Assembly: GCA_024234215.1 (NCBI GenBank)
Contig: JACKOQ010000002.1
Location: 1 to 64,000 of the forward strand
DNA: 64,000 nt
Direction: 5' to 3'
Source of the DNA: Pseudomonadales bacterium
GTDB taxonomy: Bacteria > Pseudomonadota > Gammaproteobacteria > Pseudomonadales > UBA5862
Each line of letters opens with the position of its first letter. The first letter of the stretch is position 1. The notes beneath the pieces were generated by a model, which was given only the letters and a program-made list of their open reading frames with translations, was not told the origin of the DNA and did no database searches. The position numbers and the translations under genes are program-made. Shown here piece by piece: positions 25,769-37,923 of the stretch.

Positions 25769-28102
25769 ATGGCAGGCCACCCCGGCAACGACGATCCTTT
25801 TCTGGCGCGCGAGCAGCAGAAGTACAGCCATCCGATCGTCAGCCGTGAATTCATCCTCAAGTGGCTGAGCGAACGCAAGGGGCCGGCCAGCCACGCCCGG
25901 CTCTGCGAAGAGCTGGGCATCGCCTCGGCCGATGATGTCGAGGCCTTGCGGCGGCGGCTGATCGCGATGGAGCGCGATGGGCAACTGATCCGCAACCGCC
26001 GTGACGCCTACCTGCCGGTCGACAAGATGGATTCGATCGCCGCCCGCGTGCAGGGCCACAAGGATGGCTTCGGCTTTGCGGTGCCGGGCGATGGCTCAGC
26101 CGACCTCTACCTCGGCGCACGCGAGATGCGCAAGGTGTTCGACGGCGACCTGGTGCTGGTGCGCAAGGTGGGCGAAGACCGTCGCGGCCGTCCCGAGGGG
26201 GTGATCGTCGAGGTGGTCGAGCACCGCACCTGGGCGTTGGTCGGCCGCTATTTCGAGGAGCGCGGCGTCGCCTTCGTGCGGGCGGAGAATCGCCGCATCC
26301 AGCATGAGATTCTGATCCCCCCTGGCGAAGCCGGTCATGCGCGCCATGGCAACTATGTGATGATCGAGCTGATCCAGCAGCCCGGTCCACGGCAGCTGCC
26401 ACAGGGGCGGGTGGTCGAACTGCTGGGCGAATATCTGGCGCCGGGGCTGGAGATCGAGATCGCGCTGCGCAGCCACCAGTTGCCGCACCGCTGGAGCGAA
26501 GAGGTCGAGCGCGAAGCGGCGCGGCTCGGCGATTCGATCGCGGCCGATGAGCTGACGCGCCGGGTCGATCTGCGCAGCTTGCCGTTCGTCACCATCGATG
26601 GCGAGGATGCCCGCGACTTCGACGATGCCGTGCTCTGCGAGCGCCAGGCCCACGGCGGTTTTCTGCTGCGGGTCGCGATTGCCGATGTCGCGCACTATGT
26701 GCCGCCCGGCAGCGCGCTCGATGCCGCCGCCCACGAGCGCGGCACCTCGGTCTACTTTCCCTCCCAGGTGGTGCCGATGCTGCCGGAGGCGCTCTCCAAC
26801 GGCCTCTGCTCGCTGAAGCCCAGGGTCGACCGTCTGGTGCTGGTCTGCGAGATGGTGATCGACCGCAAGGGGCAGATCGATGATTTCTGTTTTTATGAAG
26901 GAATCATCCACTCCCATGCCCGCCTCACCTACAGCGAAGTGGCCGAGTTGCTGGCCGCACCGGCAGAGGCGCCACTGCGCCAGCAGTCGCCACACCGCCC
27001 GCTGCTGCCGCAACTGGAGAACCTCCATGCGCTCTACCGGGTGCTGCATCAGGCGCGCCGGGCGCGTGGTGCCATCGATTTCGACACCCTCGAAACCCGC
27101 ATCCTGTTCGATGCCGAGCGCAAGATCGAGCGCATCGTGCCAGTGGTGCGCAACGACGCCCATCGGCTGATCGAAGAGGCGATGCTGGCCGCCAACGTCT
27201 GCGCCGCCCGCCTGCTGCTGCACCACAAGGTTCCGGCGCTGTTTCGCGTCCACGAGGTGCCGGACGAAACCAAGCTGACCCGGCTGCACGCCTACCTGGC
27301 CGAACTGGGCCTGAGCCTCTCCGGCGGCAAAAAGCCGTCACCGAAGCAGATGCAGAAGCTGCTCGACACCATCGCCGCGCGGCCCGATGCCCACCACATC
27401 CAGATGGTGATGCTGCGCTCGATGCGGCAGGCGCTCTACCAGCCGGAAAACCTCGGTCACTTCGGCCTCGGCTACGAGGCCTACACCCACTTCACCTCGC
27501 CGATTCGCCGCTACCCCGATCTGCTGGTGCACCGCGCCATCCGTGCCACGCTGCGCAGCCGCAAGCCGGCCCAGCACCTGCGGCGGGTCAAGGGCGCCGG
27601 CGTGCTCAGAAAGCAGCAGGTCTACCCTTACGATCCGCAGGGGCTGGCGCTGATCGGCCAGCACTGCTCCCAGACCGAACGCCGCGCCGACGCCGCCACC
27701 CGCGACGTGGTCGACTGGCTGAAGTGCGAATACCTGCGCGCGCATGTCGGCAGCGAATTCGACGGCCTGATCACCAGCGTGGTGGCCTTTGGCCTCTTCG
27801 TCGAACTGCGCGACATCTTCGTCGAGGGGCTGGTGCACATCACCGCACTGCCCAACGACTACTACCACTTCGAGGAGAGCAAGCATCGCCTGGTCGGCGA
27901 GCGCGGCCGCGCGGTCTACCGCCTCGGCGACCCGCTGCGGGTCAAGGTGGTCAGGGTCGACCTCGATGAGCGCACCATCGACTTCGAACCGGTGCTGCAA
28001 CGCCCCGCCGCCACGCCTGGTTCCGGCAAGGGCGGCAAGAAGAACAAGGCCACTCAGGACGGCACCGGCGGCGGCAAGCGTCGTCGGCGCAAATCGGGCT
28101 GA
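25769..28102 (+). CDS. rnr: Ribonuclease R
   Basis: A 777-residue processive 3'-5' exoribonuclease that degrades structured RNA. In order: N-terminal helix-turn-helix-like segment (HPIVSREFILKWLSERKGP), cold-shock domains, the RNB catalytic domain with the metal-binding DGEDARDFDDAV motif (about residue 280), an S1 domain (EFDGLITSVVAFGLFVEL) near 660, and a Lys/Arg-rich tail (GKRRRRKSG). The frame is open far upstream, but ATG 25769 (MAGHPGNDDPFLAREQ) matches the family. It is followed 18 bp later by rlmB, the usual rnr-rlmB pair. Confidence 0.96.
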   Translation: MAGHPGNDDPFLAREQQKYSHPIVSREFILKWLSERKGPASHARLCEELGIASADDVEALRRRLIAMERDGQLIRNRRDAYLPVDKMDSIAARVQGHKDGFGFAVPGDGSADLYLGAREMRKVFDGDLVLVRKVGEDRRGRPEGVIVEVVEHRTWALVGRYFEERGVAFVRAENRRIQHEILIPPGEAGHARHGNYVMIELIQQPGPRQLPQGRVVELLGEYLAPGLEIEIALRSHQLPHRWSEEVEREAARLGDSIAADELTRRVDLRSLPFVTIDGEDARDFDDAVLCERQAHGGFLLRVAIADVAHYVPPGSALDAAAHERGTSVYFPSQVVPMLPEALSNGLCSLKPRVDRLVLVCEMVIDRKGQIDDFCFYEGIIHSHARLTYSEVAELLAAPAEAPLRQQSPHRPLLPQLENLHALYRVLHQARRARGAIDFDTLETRILFDAERKIERIVPVVRNDAHRLIEEAMLAANVCAARLLLHHKVPALFRVHEVPDETKLTRLHAYLAELGLSLSGGKKPSPKQMQKLLDTIAARPDAHHIQMVMLRSMRQALYQPENLGHFGLGYEAYTHFTSPIRRYPDLLVHRAIRATLRSRKPAQHLRRVKGAGVLRKQQVYPYDPQGLALIGQHCSQTERRADAATRDVVDWLKCEYLRAHVGSEFDGLITSVVAFGLFVELRDIFVEGLVHITALPNDYYHFEESKHRLVGERGRAVYRLGDPLRVKVVRVDLDERTIDFEPVLQRPAATPGSGKGGKKNKATQDGTGGGKRRRRKSG

Positions 28103-28120
28103 GCGAACGCCCCACCCTGC

Positions 28121-28870
28121 ATGAGTTCACCGCCGATGAGCCAGACCGTCTATGGCGTCCATGCCGTCACTGCACTGCTGCACAGTGATCCCACCCGCAT
28201 CAGCCGGGTGCTGCTGCAGCAGGGCCGCGAAGAGAAGCTGCAGGCCCTGATCAAGCAGCTCAGGGCGCAGGGCATTGCCATCGAACAGCGCTCACGCCGC
28301 GAACTCGACCAACTGGCGCCCGGCGTCCATCAGGGGGTGGTGGCGCTGGTCGAGACCAGTGTCGAGGCCGGCGAAAATGAGCTGTTCGCCCTGCTCGATG
28401 GCCTGCAACGACCGGCCTTCCTGCTGGTGCTCGATGGCATCACCGATCCGCACAACCTCGGCGCCTGCCTGCGCACGGCCAATGCCGCCGGTGCCGATGG
28501 CATCGTGCTGCCCAAGGACCGCTCGGCACCACTGAATGCCGTGGCACGCAAGGCCGCCTCCGGCGCGGCCGAACTGACCCCCTGCTTTCGGGTCACCAAT
28601 CTGGCACGCACGCTGGGGGCGCTCAAGGCACAGGGCCTCTGGCTGGTGGCCGCCACCGCCGATGGCCCCGGCACGCTGTTTCAGGCCGATTTCAAGGGTC
28701 CGATCGCACTGGTGATGGGCGCCGAGGGCCATGGCCTGCGACGGCTGACCCGCGAGCAGTGCGACTTTGAGGTGGCGATTCCGATGAAGGGCGCGGTGGC
28801 CAGCCTCAATGTCTCGGTGGCCAGCGCACTGCTGCTGTACGAGGTGATGCGTCAGCGCGACAGCGGATGA
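28121..28870 (+). CDS. rlmB: 23S rRNA (guanosine-2'-O-)-methyltransferase
   Basis: A 249-residue SpoU/TrmH-family (SPOUT, knotted) methyltransferase that methylates a guanosine of 23S rRNA. The N-terminal substrate-binding domain begins QTVYGVHAVTALL; the knot motifs are LDGITDPHNLGACLRTA, LVMGAEGHGLRRL and IPMKGAVASLNVSVASALL. Two ATGs five codons apart are possible starts. The gene directly follows rnr, as in E. coli and Pseudomonas, supporting the RlmB assignment over other SpoU proteins. Confidence 0.94.
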   Translation: MSSPPMSQTVYGVHAVTALLHSDPTRISRVLLQQGREEKLQALIKQLRAQGIAIEQRSRRELDQLAPGVHQGVVALVETSVEAGENELFALLDGLQRPAFLLVLDGITDPHNLGACLRTANAAGADGIVLPKDRSAPLNAVARKAASGAAELTPCFRVTNLARTLGALKAQGLWLVAATADGPGTLFQADFKGPIALVMGAEGHGLRRLTREQCDFEVAIPMKGAVASLNVSVASALLLYEVMRQRDSG

Positions 28871-28876
28871 CCCACC

Positions 28877-30691
28877 TCACGCGGCGGGCCCGTCACCGTT
28901 CTCCAGCAACCGGCTGGCCAGCGACAGCGCGCGCAGTTGCGGATTTTTCTTCTGTTGATGGCCGGCCATGCGGGTGTGGATATCGACCAGCACCGACAGC
29001 GCACGCAGCAGATGTGGGCCCTTGTTGAGCATCACGCAGTCGGCGCGGGCCGAGGCCGCGGCATCGGTCAGCTCCGGCCGTGACAGGCTGCCGTCATGGG
29101 TCAGGCTCTCCAGCACCTGGGTGGCCCAGATCACCGGCACATGGGCCGCCTCGCAGAGCCACAGCATCTCTTCCTGCAACTCCGCCATTCGCTCGCCGCC
29201 GATCTCCACCATCAGGTCGCCACGGGCGATCATCACCCCAAAGGGGTGGCGATCGACCATCGCCAGCAGCATCTCGGGCAGGTTGCCGACACCGGCGGCG
29301 GTCTCGATCTTGGCAATGATCGGCAGCAGCGGCGCGCCACGCTCGGCCAGCGCCGTGCGCAGCGCTTCCAGATCGGCGCGCGACTGCGCGAACGACAGCC
29401 CGATCAGATCGGCATGGTGGATGGCAAAGTCGAGGTCACGGCGATCCTTGTCACTGAGCGCCGGCAACCGCAAGGCCGAATCGGGAAAGTTCAGCCCCTG
29501 GTCGGCGCGCAGACGACGCCCCTTCGGCCCTGCCGCGGTGATGCGCAGCAACGCGCCCTCGGCATCGATTCGTTCGACCAGGGCACCGATCTTGCCGTCA
29601 TCGATCCAGACCGCCATGCCCGCGGTCAACTGATCCAGCACGGCAGGCTCACCACAGCCGATGCGTGCCGGGGTGCCATCGGGCTGTGCCGCAACACCAG
29701 GACGCGCTGCCCGATCGAGCAGCAACGAATCGCCTTCGAACAGGCGAATCTCGACCGGCGGCATCTGCATGGCGGCCCGTGCCTGCCTCCGCTGTCCGCC
29801 AAGGGTGATGCAGAACTCGGTCTGCGCGTCGATCTGCGCGGCGCGCTCGCACAGCGCGCGGCAACGTCCGTCCGGCTCCCTGCCCTCGATCAGCAATTCG
29901 CGTTTCTTTGCCCGTCGATCGCGCAGCGTGATGACATCTCCAGGCGCCAGTGCCGCGATCAATTCCGCCGGGAACCCGAGCAGACCGGCTTCGGTTGGCA
30001 CCCCCGACACCAGCATCACCACACCCTTCAACCGCATGCAATCGGCCAATGCCACCGGCCCGGTACGCAATTTTGGACCGGCCAGATCCATCAGAATCCG
30101 GCATTCGCGGCCCGCAGCCAGCGCCGCGGCGCGCAGGTTGCGCACCATCGCCTCCCAGATTCCGGCATCATCATGGGCGCAGTTGATCCGCGCGCAGTCC
30201 ATGCCGGCGGCGACCAGTTGCATGGCCAGGCCGGGGTCGCTGGCCACTGCCCGCGGCATGGTCACCATGATGTGGCTGGGGCGGTCGCTCGGCAACGGGC
30301 CGAACAGACGTATGCGGTTGGCAGACAACAACTGTCTGCCCATGTCGAATGTCACCGGTGCGGCGGGCTCGATCGGTTCCGACCGGCCCAGCACGGCAGC
30401 GATCAGCGCCAGCAGACAGTCGAGAGTCGCCATGACGTGGGCTTCGCTGCGCCCCAGCGACGAGAGTGCACACTGCCCAAGCAGCGCCTGCAGCGGCCGC
30501 AGGTCGTGACTGCGCAGCGCCAGATAATGGGCAAAGTTTCTCAGGCTGGGGGTGTCGTCGTCGCCACGGGAGGCGCTCTGGAGCCGAGCGGCGTCACCGA
30601 TCACCGCTTGGCGCAACTGTTCGAGCTGATTGCCGATCTCGGCAAGCAGATGACGGTCTGGAAGGGTTTCTGGATTCCGCAGAGTTGACAT
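28877..30691 (-). CDS. Atypical pyruvate-kinase-like protein with N-terminal extension
   Basis: A 604-residue protein. After an unrecognised 130-140 residue N-terminal region it shows the pyruvate kinase barrel: GMDCARINCAHDD, LMDLAGPKLRTGP, LIGLSFAQS, IIAKIET (catalytic Lys and metal Glu), MIARGDLMVEIG (metal Asp) and WATQVLESL. Differences from standard Pyk are a long segment inserted between LRTG and the LSFAQS strand, absence of the usual C-terminal allosteric domain, and replacement of the usual MLSGETA by MLNKGPHL. It may have pyruvate kinase activity or act on another phosphoenol-type substrate. It is convergent with rlmB and follows mscL on the same strand. Confidence 0.75.
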   Translation of the reverse strand: MSTLRNPETLPDRHLLAEIGNQLEQLRQAVIGDAARLQSASRGDDDTPSLRNFAHYLALRSHDLRPLQALLGQCALSSLGRSEAHVMATLDCLLALIAAVLGRSEPIEPAAPVTFDMGRQLLSANRIRLFGPLPSDRPSHIMVTMPRAVASDPGLAMQLVAAGMDCARINCAHDDAGIWEAMVRNLRAAALAAGRECRILMDLAGPKLRTGPVALADCMRLKGVVMLVSGVPTEAGLLGFPAELIAALAPGDVITLRDRRAKKRELLIEGREPDGRCRALCERAAQIDAQTEFCITLGGQRRQARAAMQMPPVEIRLFEGDSLLLDRAARPGVAAQPDGTPARIGCGEPAVLDQLTAGMAVWIDDGKIGALVERIDAEGALLRITAAGPKGRRLRADQGLNFPDSALRLPALSDKDRRDLDFAIHHADLIGLSFAQSRADLEALRTALAERGAPLLPIIAKIETAAGVGNLPEMLLAMVDRHPFGVMIARGDLMVEIGGERMAELQEEMLWLCEAAHVPVIWATQVLESLTHDGSLSRPELTDAAASARADCVMLNKGPHLLRALSVLVDIHTRMAGHQQKKNPQLRALSLASRLLENGDGPAA

Positions 30692-30868
30692 TGCGATGAC
30701 TGACGCTCGTGTTCATGACAGCACGGTCACAGCGTGACCGCACCGCATGACATTCATGTTTCAGTCCGGACGCTGCCCATCAAGGCCCAGATGCCGCTCC
30801 ATGGGCAGCCGGCCCGCAGGACAATGACACAGCCCAGTTCGTGTCCGCAGGCAGCTGATGCGGCAAAA

Positions 30869-31258
30869 TCAGCGTGACTGACTCTTCAGCAGATCACGAA
30901 TCTCGCTCAGCAACTTCTCTTCGTTGGAGGGCGCGGTTGGCTTCTGTTGCTGCAACTGGTTGATCGCCTTGACGCCGACGAAGACCGCAGCGGCGATGAT
31001 GATGAAGTCGATCACGGTCTGGATGAACTTGCCATAGCTGATCACCACCGCCGGCGCACCCTCGGCCGCCGCCTTCAGGGTGATCGCCAGATCGCTGAAG
31101 TCGACCCCACCCAGCAGCAGACCGATCGGCGGCATGATCAGATCGCCCACCAGTGACGAGACGATCTTGCCGAAGGCGGCCCCGATGATGATCCCCACCG
31201 CCATGTCGATGACATTGCCGCGGATTGCGAACTCCTTGAACTCCTTGATGAGGCTCAT
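30869..31258 (-). CDS. mscL: Large-conductance mechanosensitive channel
   Basis: A 129-residue, two-helix membrane protein that opens under high membrane tension to release solutes on osmotic downshock. The N-terminal amphipathic segment MSLIKEFKEFAIRGNVIDMA and the gate helix VGIIIGAAFGKIVSSLVGD are canonical; the C-terminal cytoplasmic helix (LSEIRDLLKSQ) is present. Length is standard. Confidence 0.97.
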   Translation of the reverse strand: MSLIKEFKEFAIRGNVIDMAVGIIIGAAFGKIVSSLVGDLIMPPIGLLLGGVDFSDLAITLKAAAEGAPAVVISYGKFIQTVIDFIIIAAAVFVGVKAINQLQQQKPTAPSNEEKLLSEIRDLLKSQSR

Positions 31259-31483
31259 GAATGCTCCCGTCAGTTAAATGGAGCGGGAATTCGAGCACAT
31301 TGCAATTTCAAGATCAATCAATTGGGCGGTGAAGGTGTCTGCCGCTCGATCAATGCTCTTTTCAGACACAGACAGCACGCTTCACAAGCCAGCGGCAGCT
31401 CACTAAACTGCCCGGTCCACCGATCGCCCGATGCGCGCTGTTCCGTGCCGGAACCCGTTGCCGATCGAACCCAACGAGCCACC

Positions 31484-34336
<2,853 letters not shown>

Positions 34337-34491
34337 ACGATGCCCTTTCGTGACACCACCGTTTTTTCTTAGAATGAGACGGGAAGAACCTTCTGCGTGG
34401 CGCCCTGCGCGCTTCAGTCAGAATGTTCAACCTTTTGATTCTGAACTTTTTATTTTTCACCCACACCAAACCATCGAAAATCGAGATTCGC

Positions 34492-34959
34492 ATGACAGCT
34501 TTCAAGAATGTGGCCCGGGCCTCGGCCCTCTCCCTGTTGGCCAGTGTCCCGGTTGGACTGATCTATCTGATCGCGGTGGCGCGGATCAGCGAACCGCTGC
34601 CCGAGGCGATGGGCATTGCGGCCTTCATCCTCTGTGGCGTGGTCGGCGTGCTGCTCGGCGCCAGGATCGCCAGTCAGGCAGCACCGCAGCGTTCGGGCAC
34701 TGCGTCACCACACCGAAGCCGCAGCCGCCCCGAGGCGGCACCGATTCCGATCGGCGAGCGTGAGCAGGGTGCGGTCAAGTGGTTCAATGCCAGCAAGGGG
34801 TTCGGCTTCATCAGCCGTGACAGCGGCGGCGATGTCTTCGTGCACTTTCGCTCGATTCGCGGCACCGGTCACCGCGCCCTGCGCGAAGCGCAGCGGGTCG
34901 AATTCAACATCGCCGACGGCGACAAGGGGTTGCAGGCGATCGAGGTCGAGGTCCTGTAG
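34492..34959 (+). CDS. Membrane-anchored cold-shock-domain protein
   Basis: A 155-residue protein with two predicted membrane helices (about residues 8-28 and 41-62), a basic Ser/Arg/Pro linker, and a C-terminal cold-shock domain (about 88-155). The domain has both RNA-binding motifs, KGFGFI (RNP-1) and VFVHF (RNP-2), after GAVKWFNASK. Ordinary Csp proteins are about 70-residue soluble RNA chaperones; the membrane anchor would place nucleic-acid binding at the inner membrane. ATG 34492 is preferred over an upstream ATG in A/T-rich DNA. A 7-bp inverted repeat (34418-34424 with 34438-34444) lies in the leader. Confidence 0.85.
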   Translation: MTAFKNVARASALSLLASVPVGLIYLIAVARISEPLPEAMGIAAFILCGVVGVLLGARIASQAAPQRSGTASPHRSRSRPEAAPIPIGEREQGAVKWFNASKGFGFISRDSGGDVFVHFRSIRGTGHRALREAQRVEFNIADGDKGLQAIEVEVL

Positions 34960-35017
34960 TCAGCCAGTTTGTCCGTGCCGACCGGGATGCCGGCCTCGCT
35001 CTCCCTGAGGTGCAGAC

Positions 35018-35656
35018 TTGATCAAATTGCTGATCGTCGATGACCACGAGCTGGTGCGCACCGCGCTGACCTGCATGCTCGACAGCATCTCCGGCGTGCA
35101 GGTGGTGGGGCAGGCCGCCAATGGCGAAGAAGCGGTGCAGAAATCATCGTTGCTGCAACCCGATGTGGTGCTGATGGATGTGCGCATGCCCGGTATCGGC
35201 GGCGTCGAGGCCACCCGACGCATCCTGCGCCACCAGCCCGAGACCCGGGTGATCGCACTGACCGCCTATGATGACGACCCCTTCCCCAACCGGCTGTTGC
35301 AGGCTGGCGCGATGGGCTACATCACCAAGGATTCGAACCTCGACGAGATGCTGAACGCCATCCGCAAGGTGCACAGCGGCCAGCGCTACATCAGCGTCAA
35401 GATTGCTCAGGAGCTGGCGCTGAAACGGTTCAGCGGCGATGCCGACACCTCACCGTTTGATCTGCTCTCTGAACGGGAAATGCAGATCGCGCTGATGATC
35501 ATCCACTGCCAGAAGGTGGCGGAGATCTCCGCAAAGCTGCACCTGAGCCCCAAGACGGTCAACAGCCACCGCTACAACATCTTCGAGAAACTGGGCATCG
35601 ACAGCGATGTCGCGCTGACCCATCTGGCACTGCGCTGGGGACTGATCGACGCGTGA
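35018..35656 (+). CDS. uvrY: Response regulator UvrY/GacA/SirA
   Basis: A 212-residue two-component regulator: receiver domain (residues 1-120, phospho-acceptor Asp 54 in VVLMDVRMPG, conserved DD at 8-9) and a LuxR/NarL-type helix-turn-helix (about 145-205, LSPKTVNSHRYNIFEKLGI). In relatives it is phosphorylated by BarA/GacS and drives small RNAs of the Csr/Rsm system. The start is TTG 35018, preceded at a good distance by GAGG; no ATG fits the family N-terminus. It sits just upstream of uvrC, the classical order, and this supports UvrY over other NarL-like regulators. Confidence 0.93.
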   Translation: MIKLLIVDDHELVRTALTCMLDSISGVQVVGQAANGEEAVQKSSLLQPDVVLMDVRMPGIGGVEATRRILRHQPETRVIALTAYDDDPFPNRLLQAGAMGYITKDSNLDEMLNAIRKVHSGQRYISVKIAQELALKRFSGDADTSPFDLLSEREMQIALMIIHCQKVAEISAKLHLSPKTVNSHRYNIFEKLGIDSDVALTHLALRWGLIDA

Positions 35657-35699
35657 ACCGCGGCAACCGCCTGGCGCCGTTTTACCTCCAGGATCGCCG

Positions 35700-37544
35700 A
35701 TGAACGATTTGCAGCCGATGGTGGTCTCTGCCCTCATCGATGCCAAGCTGGCACAACTGCCGGCCCGCCCCGGCGTCTACCGCATGTTCGATGCCGAGAG
35801 CAGGCTGCTCTATGTCGGCAAGGCGAAGAACCTGCGCAACCGGGTGCGCAGCTACTTTCGCGGTCGTCCGCTCGATGGCAAAACCATGGCGATGGTCGGG
35901 CGCATCGCCGACCTCGACATCACCCTCACCCCCAGCGAGACCGAGGCGCTGCTGCTCGAGCAGAACCTGATCAAGGCCCACCATCCGCCCTACAACATCG
36001 AATTGCGCGATGGCAAATCCTACCCCTTCATCCGACTCTCCGGCGACACGGCATTCCCGCGCCTCAGCTTCTATCGCGGCGCCCGCAAAACCGATTCGCG
36101 CTACTTCGGCCCCTACCCCAGTGCCGCCGCGGTGCGTGAGAGCCTCGGCCTGCTGCAGAAGATGTTCCGGATCCGGCAGTGCGAGGAGAGCATCTTTCGC
36201 AACCGCTCCCGCCCCTGCCTGCAGTACCAGATCGGCCGCTGCAGCGCGCCCTGCGTCGGCCTGATCGACAGTGAAGCGTATCAACAGGACATGGCCGATG
36301 CACTGCTGTTTCTGCAAGGGCGCAGCAGCGACCTGATCGACACACTGGCCAACCGCATGGAGCAGGCGGCCACGGCGCTCGACTACGAGCGCGCGGCACG
36401 GCTGCGCGACCAGATCGCCCAACTGAAACGGATGCAGGCACAACAGGTGGTGGTCGGCGACGGTGGCGATGCCGATGTGCTGGCCGCCCATCTGCAGCCG
36501 GGTGGCGCCTGCGTCACCCTGCTGTCGATTCGCAATGGCCAACTGCTGGGCAGCCAGAGTTACTTTCCACGCGCGGCGCTGGTGTCGACCCCGGCCGAGC
36601 TGCTCAGCGCCTTCATTCCGCAGTTCTACCTCGATGACAACGCCGGCAGAGCGATTCCGCCGCAACTGCTGCTCAGCGACGCACCGGACGACCAGGCCTG
36701 CCTGACCGAAGTGCTGAGCAGCGCCGCCGGCCATGCCGTCACGCTCAGAAGCGGCACGCGCGGGCAGCGCGCACGCTGGATCGACCTCGCACTGGAGAAT
36801 GCCCGCCAGCAACTGACCGCCCATCTGGCCAACCGGCTGAAGATGGCGCAGCGGTTCGAGGCACTGCGCGAATCGCTTGGACTGACTCAGACACCACAGC
36901 GCATCGAATGCTTCGACATCAGCCACACCTCCGGCGAACAGACCGTCGCCTCCTGCGTGCTCTTCACCAGCCAGGGCGCGCTCAAGAGCGACTACCGCCG
37001 CTTCAACATCAGCGACATCACCCCCGGCGACGACTACGCCGCCATGCAGCAGGCACTGACGCGCCGCTATGTCCGACTCAAACGGGGTGAGGAGCCACTG
37101 CCCGACCTGCTGCTGATCGATGGCGGCAAGGGACAGTTGCGTCAGGCCCGCGAGGTGCTCGCGGCCCTCGGCATCACCGGCGTCATGCTGCTGGGCATCG
37201 CCAAGGGGACGAGCCGCAAGCCGGGTCTGGAGACCCTGCTGTTCGACGATGGCAGTGAGCGGACGTTGCCGGCACACGATCCGGCACTGCACCTGTTGCA
37301 GCAGATCCGTGACGAGGCGCACCGCTTTGCCATCACCGGCCATCGCCAGCGCCGCAAACGCGACCAGAACAGCTCACCGCTGGAGCTGATCGAAGGGATC
37401 GGCCCGAAGCGCCGGCGCGAACTGCTGCGCCACTTCGGCGGCATCCAGGGGCTGGAGCGGGCCGGCATCGCCGAATTGACCCAGGTGCCGGGCATCAACC
37501 GCCCGCTGGCCGAACGCATCTTCAACGCCCTGCACCGGCTCTGA
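35700..37544 (+). CDS. uvrC: Excinuclease ABC subunit C
   Basis: A 614-residue nucleotide excision repair endonuclease that makes both incisions beside a lesion marked by UvrAB. In order: GIY-YIG domain at the N-terminus (PGVYRMFD, LLYVGKAKNLRNRVRSYF), UvrB-binding UVR segment (ALDYERAARLRDQI, about residue 220), RNase H-like 5' nuclease domain (IECFDISHTSG, LLLIDGGKGQL), and C-terminal helix-hairpin-helix domain (LIEGIGPKRRRELLRHFGG). Its last four codons are part of a 30-bp direct repeat found again at 43739. In relatives pgsA follows uvrC directly; here it is about 9 kb away. Confidence 0.97.
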   Translation: MNDLQPMVVSALIDAKLAQLPARPGVYRMFDAESRLLYVGKAKNLRNRVRSYFRGRPLDGKTMAMVGRIADLDITLTPSETEALLLEQNLIKAHHPPYNIELRDGKSYPFIRLSGDTAFPRLSFYRGARKTDSRYFGPYPSAAAVRESLGLLQKMFRIRQCEESIFRNRSRPCLQYQIGRCSAPCVGLIDSEAYQQDMADALLFLQGRSSDLIDTLANRMEQAATALDYERAARLRDQIAQLKRMQAQQVVVGDGGDADVLAAHLQPGGACVTLLSIRNGQLLGSQSYFPRAALVSTPAELLSAFIPQFYLDDNAGRAIPPQLLLSDAPDDQACLTEVLSSAAGHAVTLRSGTRGQRARWIDLALENARQQLTAHLANRLKMAQRFEALRESLGLTQTPQRIECFDISHTSGEQTVASCVLFTSQGALKSDYRRFNISDITPGDDYAAMQQALTRRYVRLKRGEEPLPDLLLIDGGKGQLRQAREVLAALGITGVMLLGIAKGTSRKPGLETLLFDDGSERTLPAHDPALHLLQQIRDEAHRFAITGHRQRRKRDQNSSPLELIEGIGPKRRRELLRHFGGIQGLERAGIAELTQVPGINRPLAERIFNALHRL

Positions 37545-37563
37545 CGCGAGGCGCTGCGCGCCT
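37534..37563 (+). repeat. 30-bp direct repeat, left copy (uvrC end)
   Basis: Bases 37534-37563, covering the last codons of uvrC, its stop and a small hairpin (AGGCGC-TGC-GCGCCT), are repeated exactly at 43739-43768. Weaker similarity continues beyond both copies into kinase-gene 3' sequence. Confidence 0.85.
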
Positions 37564-37585
37564 GTTCAAGCAGGAAAATCACCTC

Positions 37586-37680
37586 TAACCGGTACAGATA
37601 CTGCGTGGCTGACAAAAAGCATCGCAGAAACAGGGAGACCACTCTCCAGAACGCGCGCGGGTTGCATTCGATCAGCATCA
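37586..37680 (-). pseudogene. Remnant of the C-terminal end of a kinase gene like that at 43796
   Basis: On the minus strand these bases encode LIECNPRAFWRVVSLFL and ATQYLYR, matching LIERNPLAFWKGVSLLL and ATHPALR at the C-terminus of the intact phosphatase/kinase at 43796. The stop codon is lost (TGA to TTAG) and nothing of the kinase remains upstream, so it is a fragment of about 30 codons. It lies on the opposite side of the trehalose cassette from the intact gene. Confidence 0.65.
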
Positions 37681-37911
37681 GGTGACACAGAAAAGCTTCT
37701 CGACGACTCCTCTCACAGATGCGAGACGCTCTTGCCACGCATCAGTTGGGCCGTCATCGATGCACAGACGTGGATCTGGCAGATCGGGGCCGGCAGCGAC
37801 GACCACGATGTCAGGTGCAAACAGCGACCGACGCAGCGGATGCAGGATCGACAAGAACCGGCTTCTGCCCAGGAGTGACGGATCGGCCGGTATACGTGGC
37901 GGGCACGCCAA
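37678..37911 (-). CDS. Doubtful small ORF downstream of otsA
   Basis: A possible 77-residue product with a TTG start 13 bp past the otsA stop, on the same strand. It includes a hydrophobic SLFAPDIVVVAAGPDLP segment. I recognise no family. Its codon use is less biased than that of the neighbouring genes and there is no clear ribosome site, so it may be the decayed end of another gene. Confidence 0.25.
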   Translation of the reverse strand: MACPPRIPADPSLLGRSRFLSILHPLRRSLFAPDIVVVAAGPDLPDPRLCIDDGPTDAWQERLASVRGVVEKLFCVT

Positions 37912-37923
37912 GACCCGTCATCT

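Noticed and set aside
30724..30740. 7-bp hairpin between mscL and the pyruvate-kinase-like gene
   Set aside because: Short stem without T-run; too weak to call a terminator.
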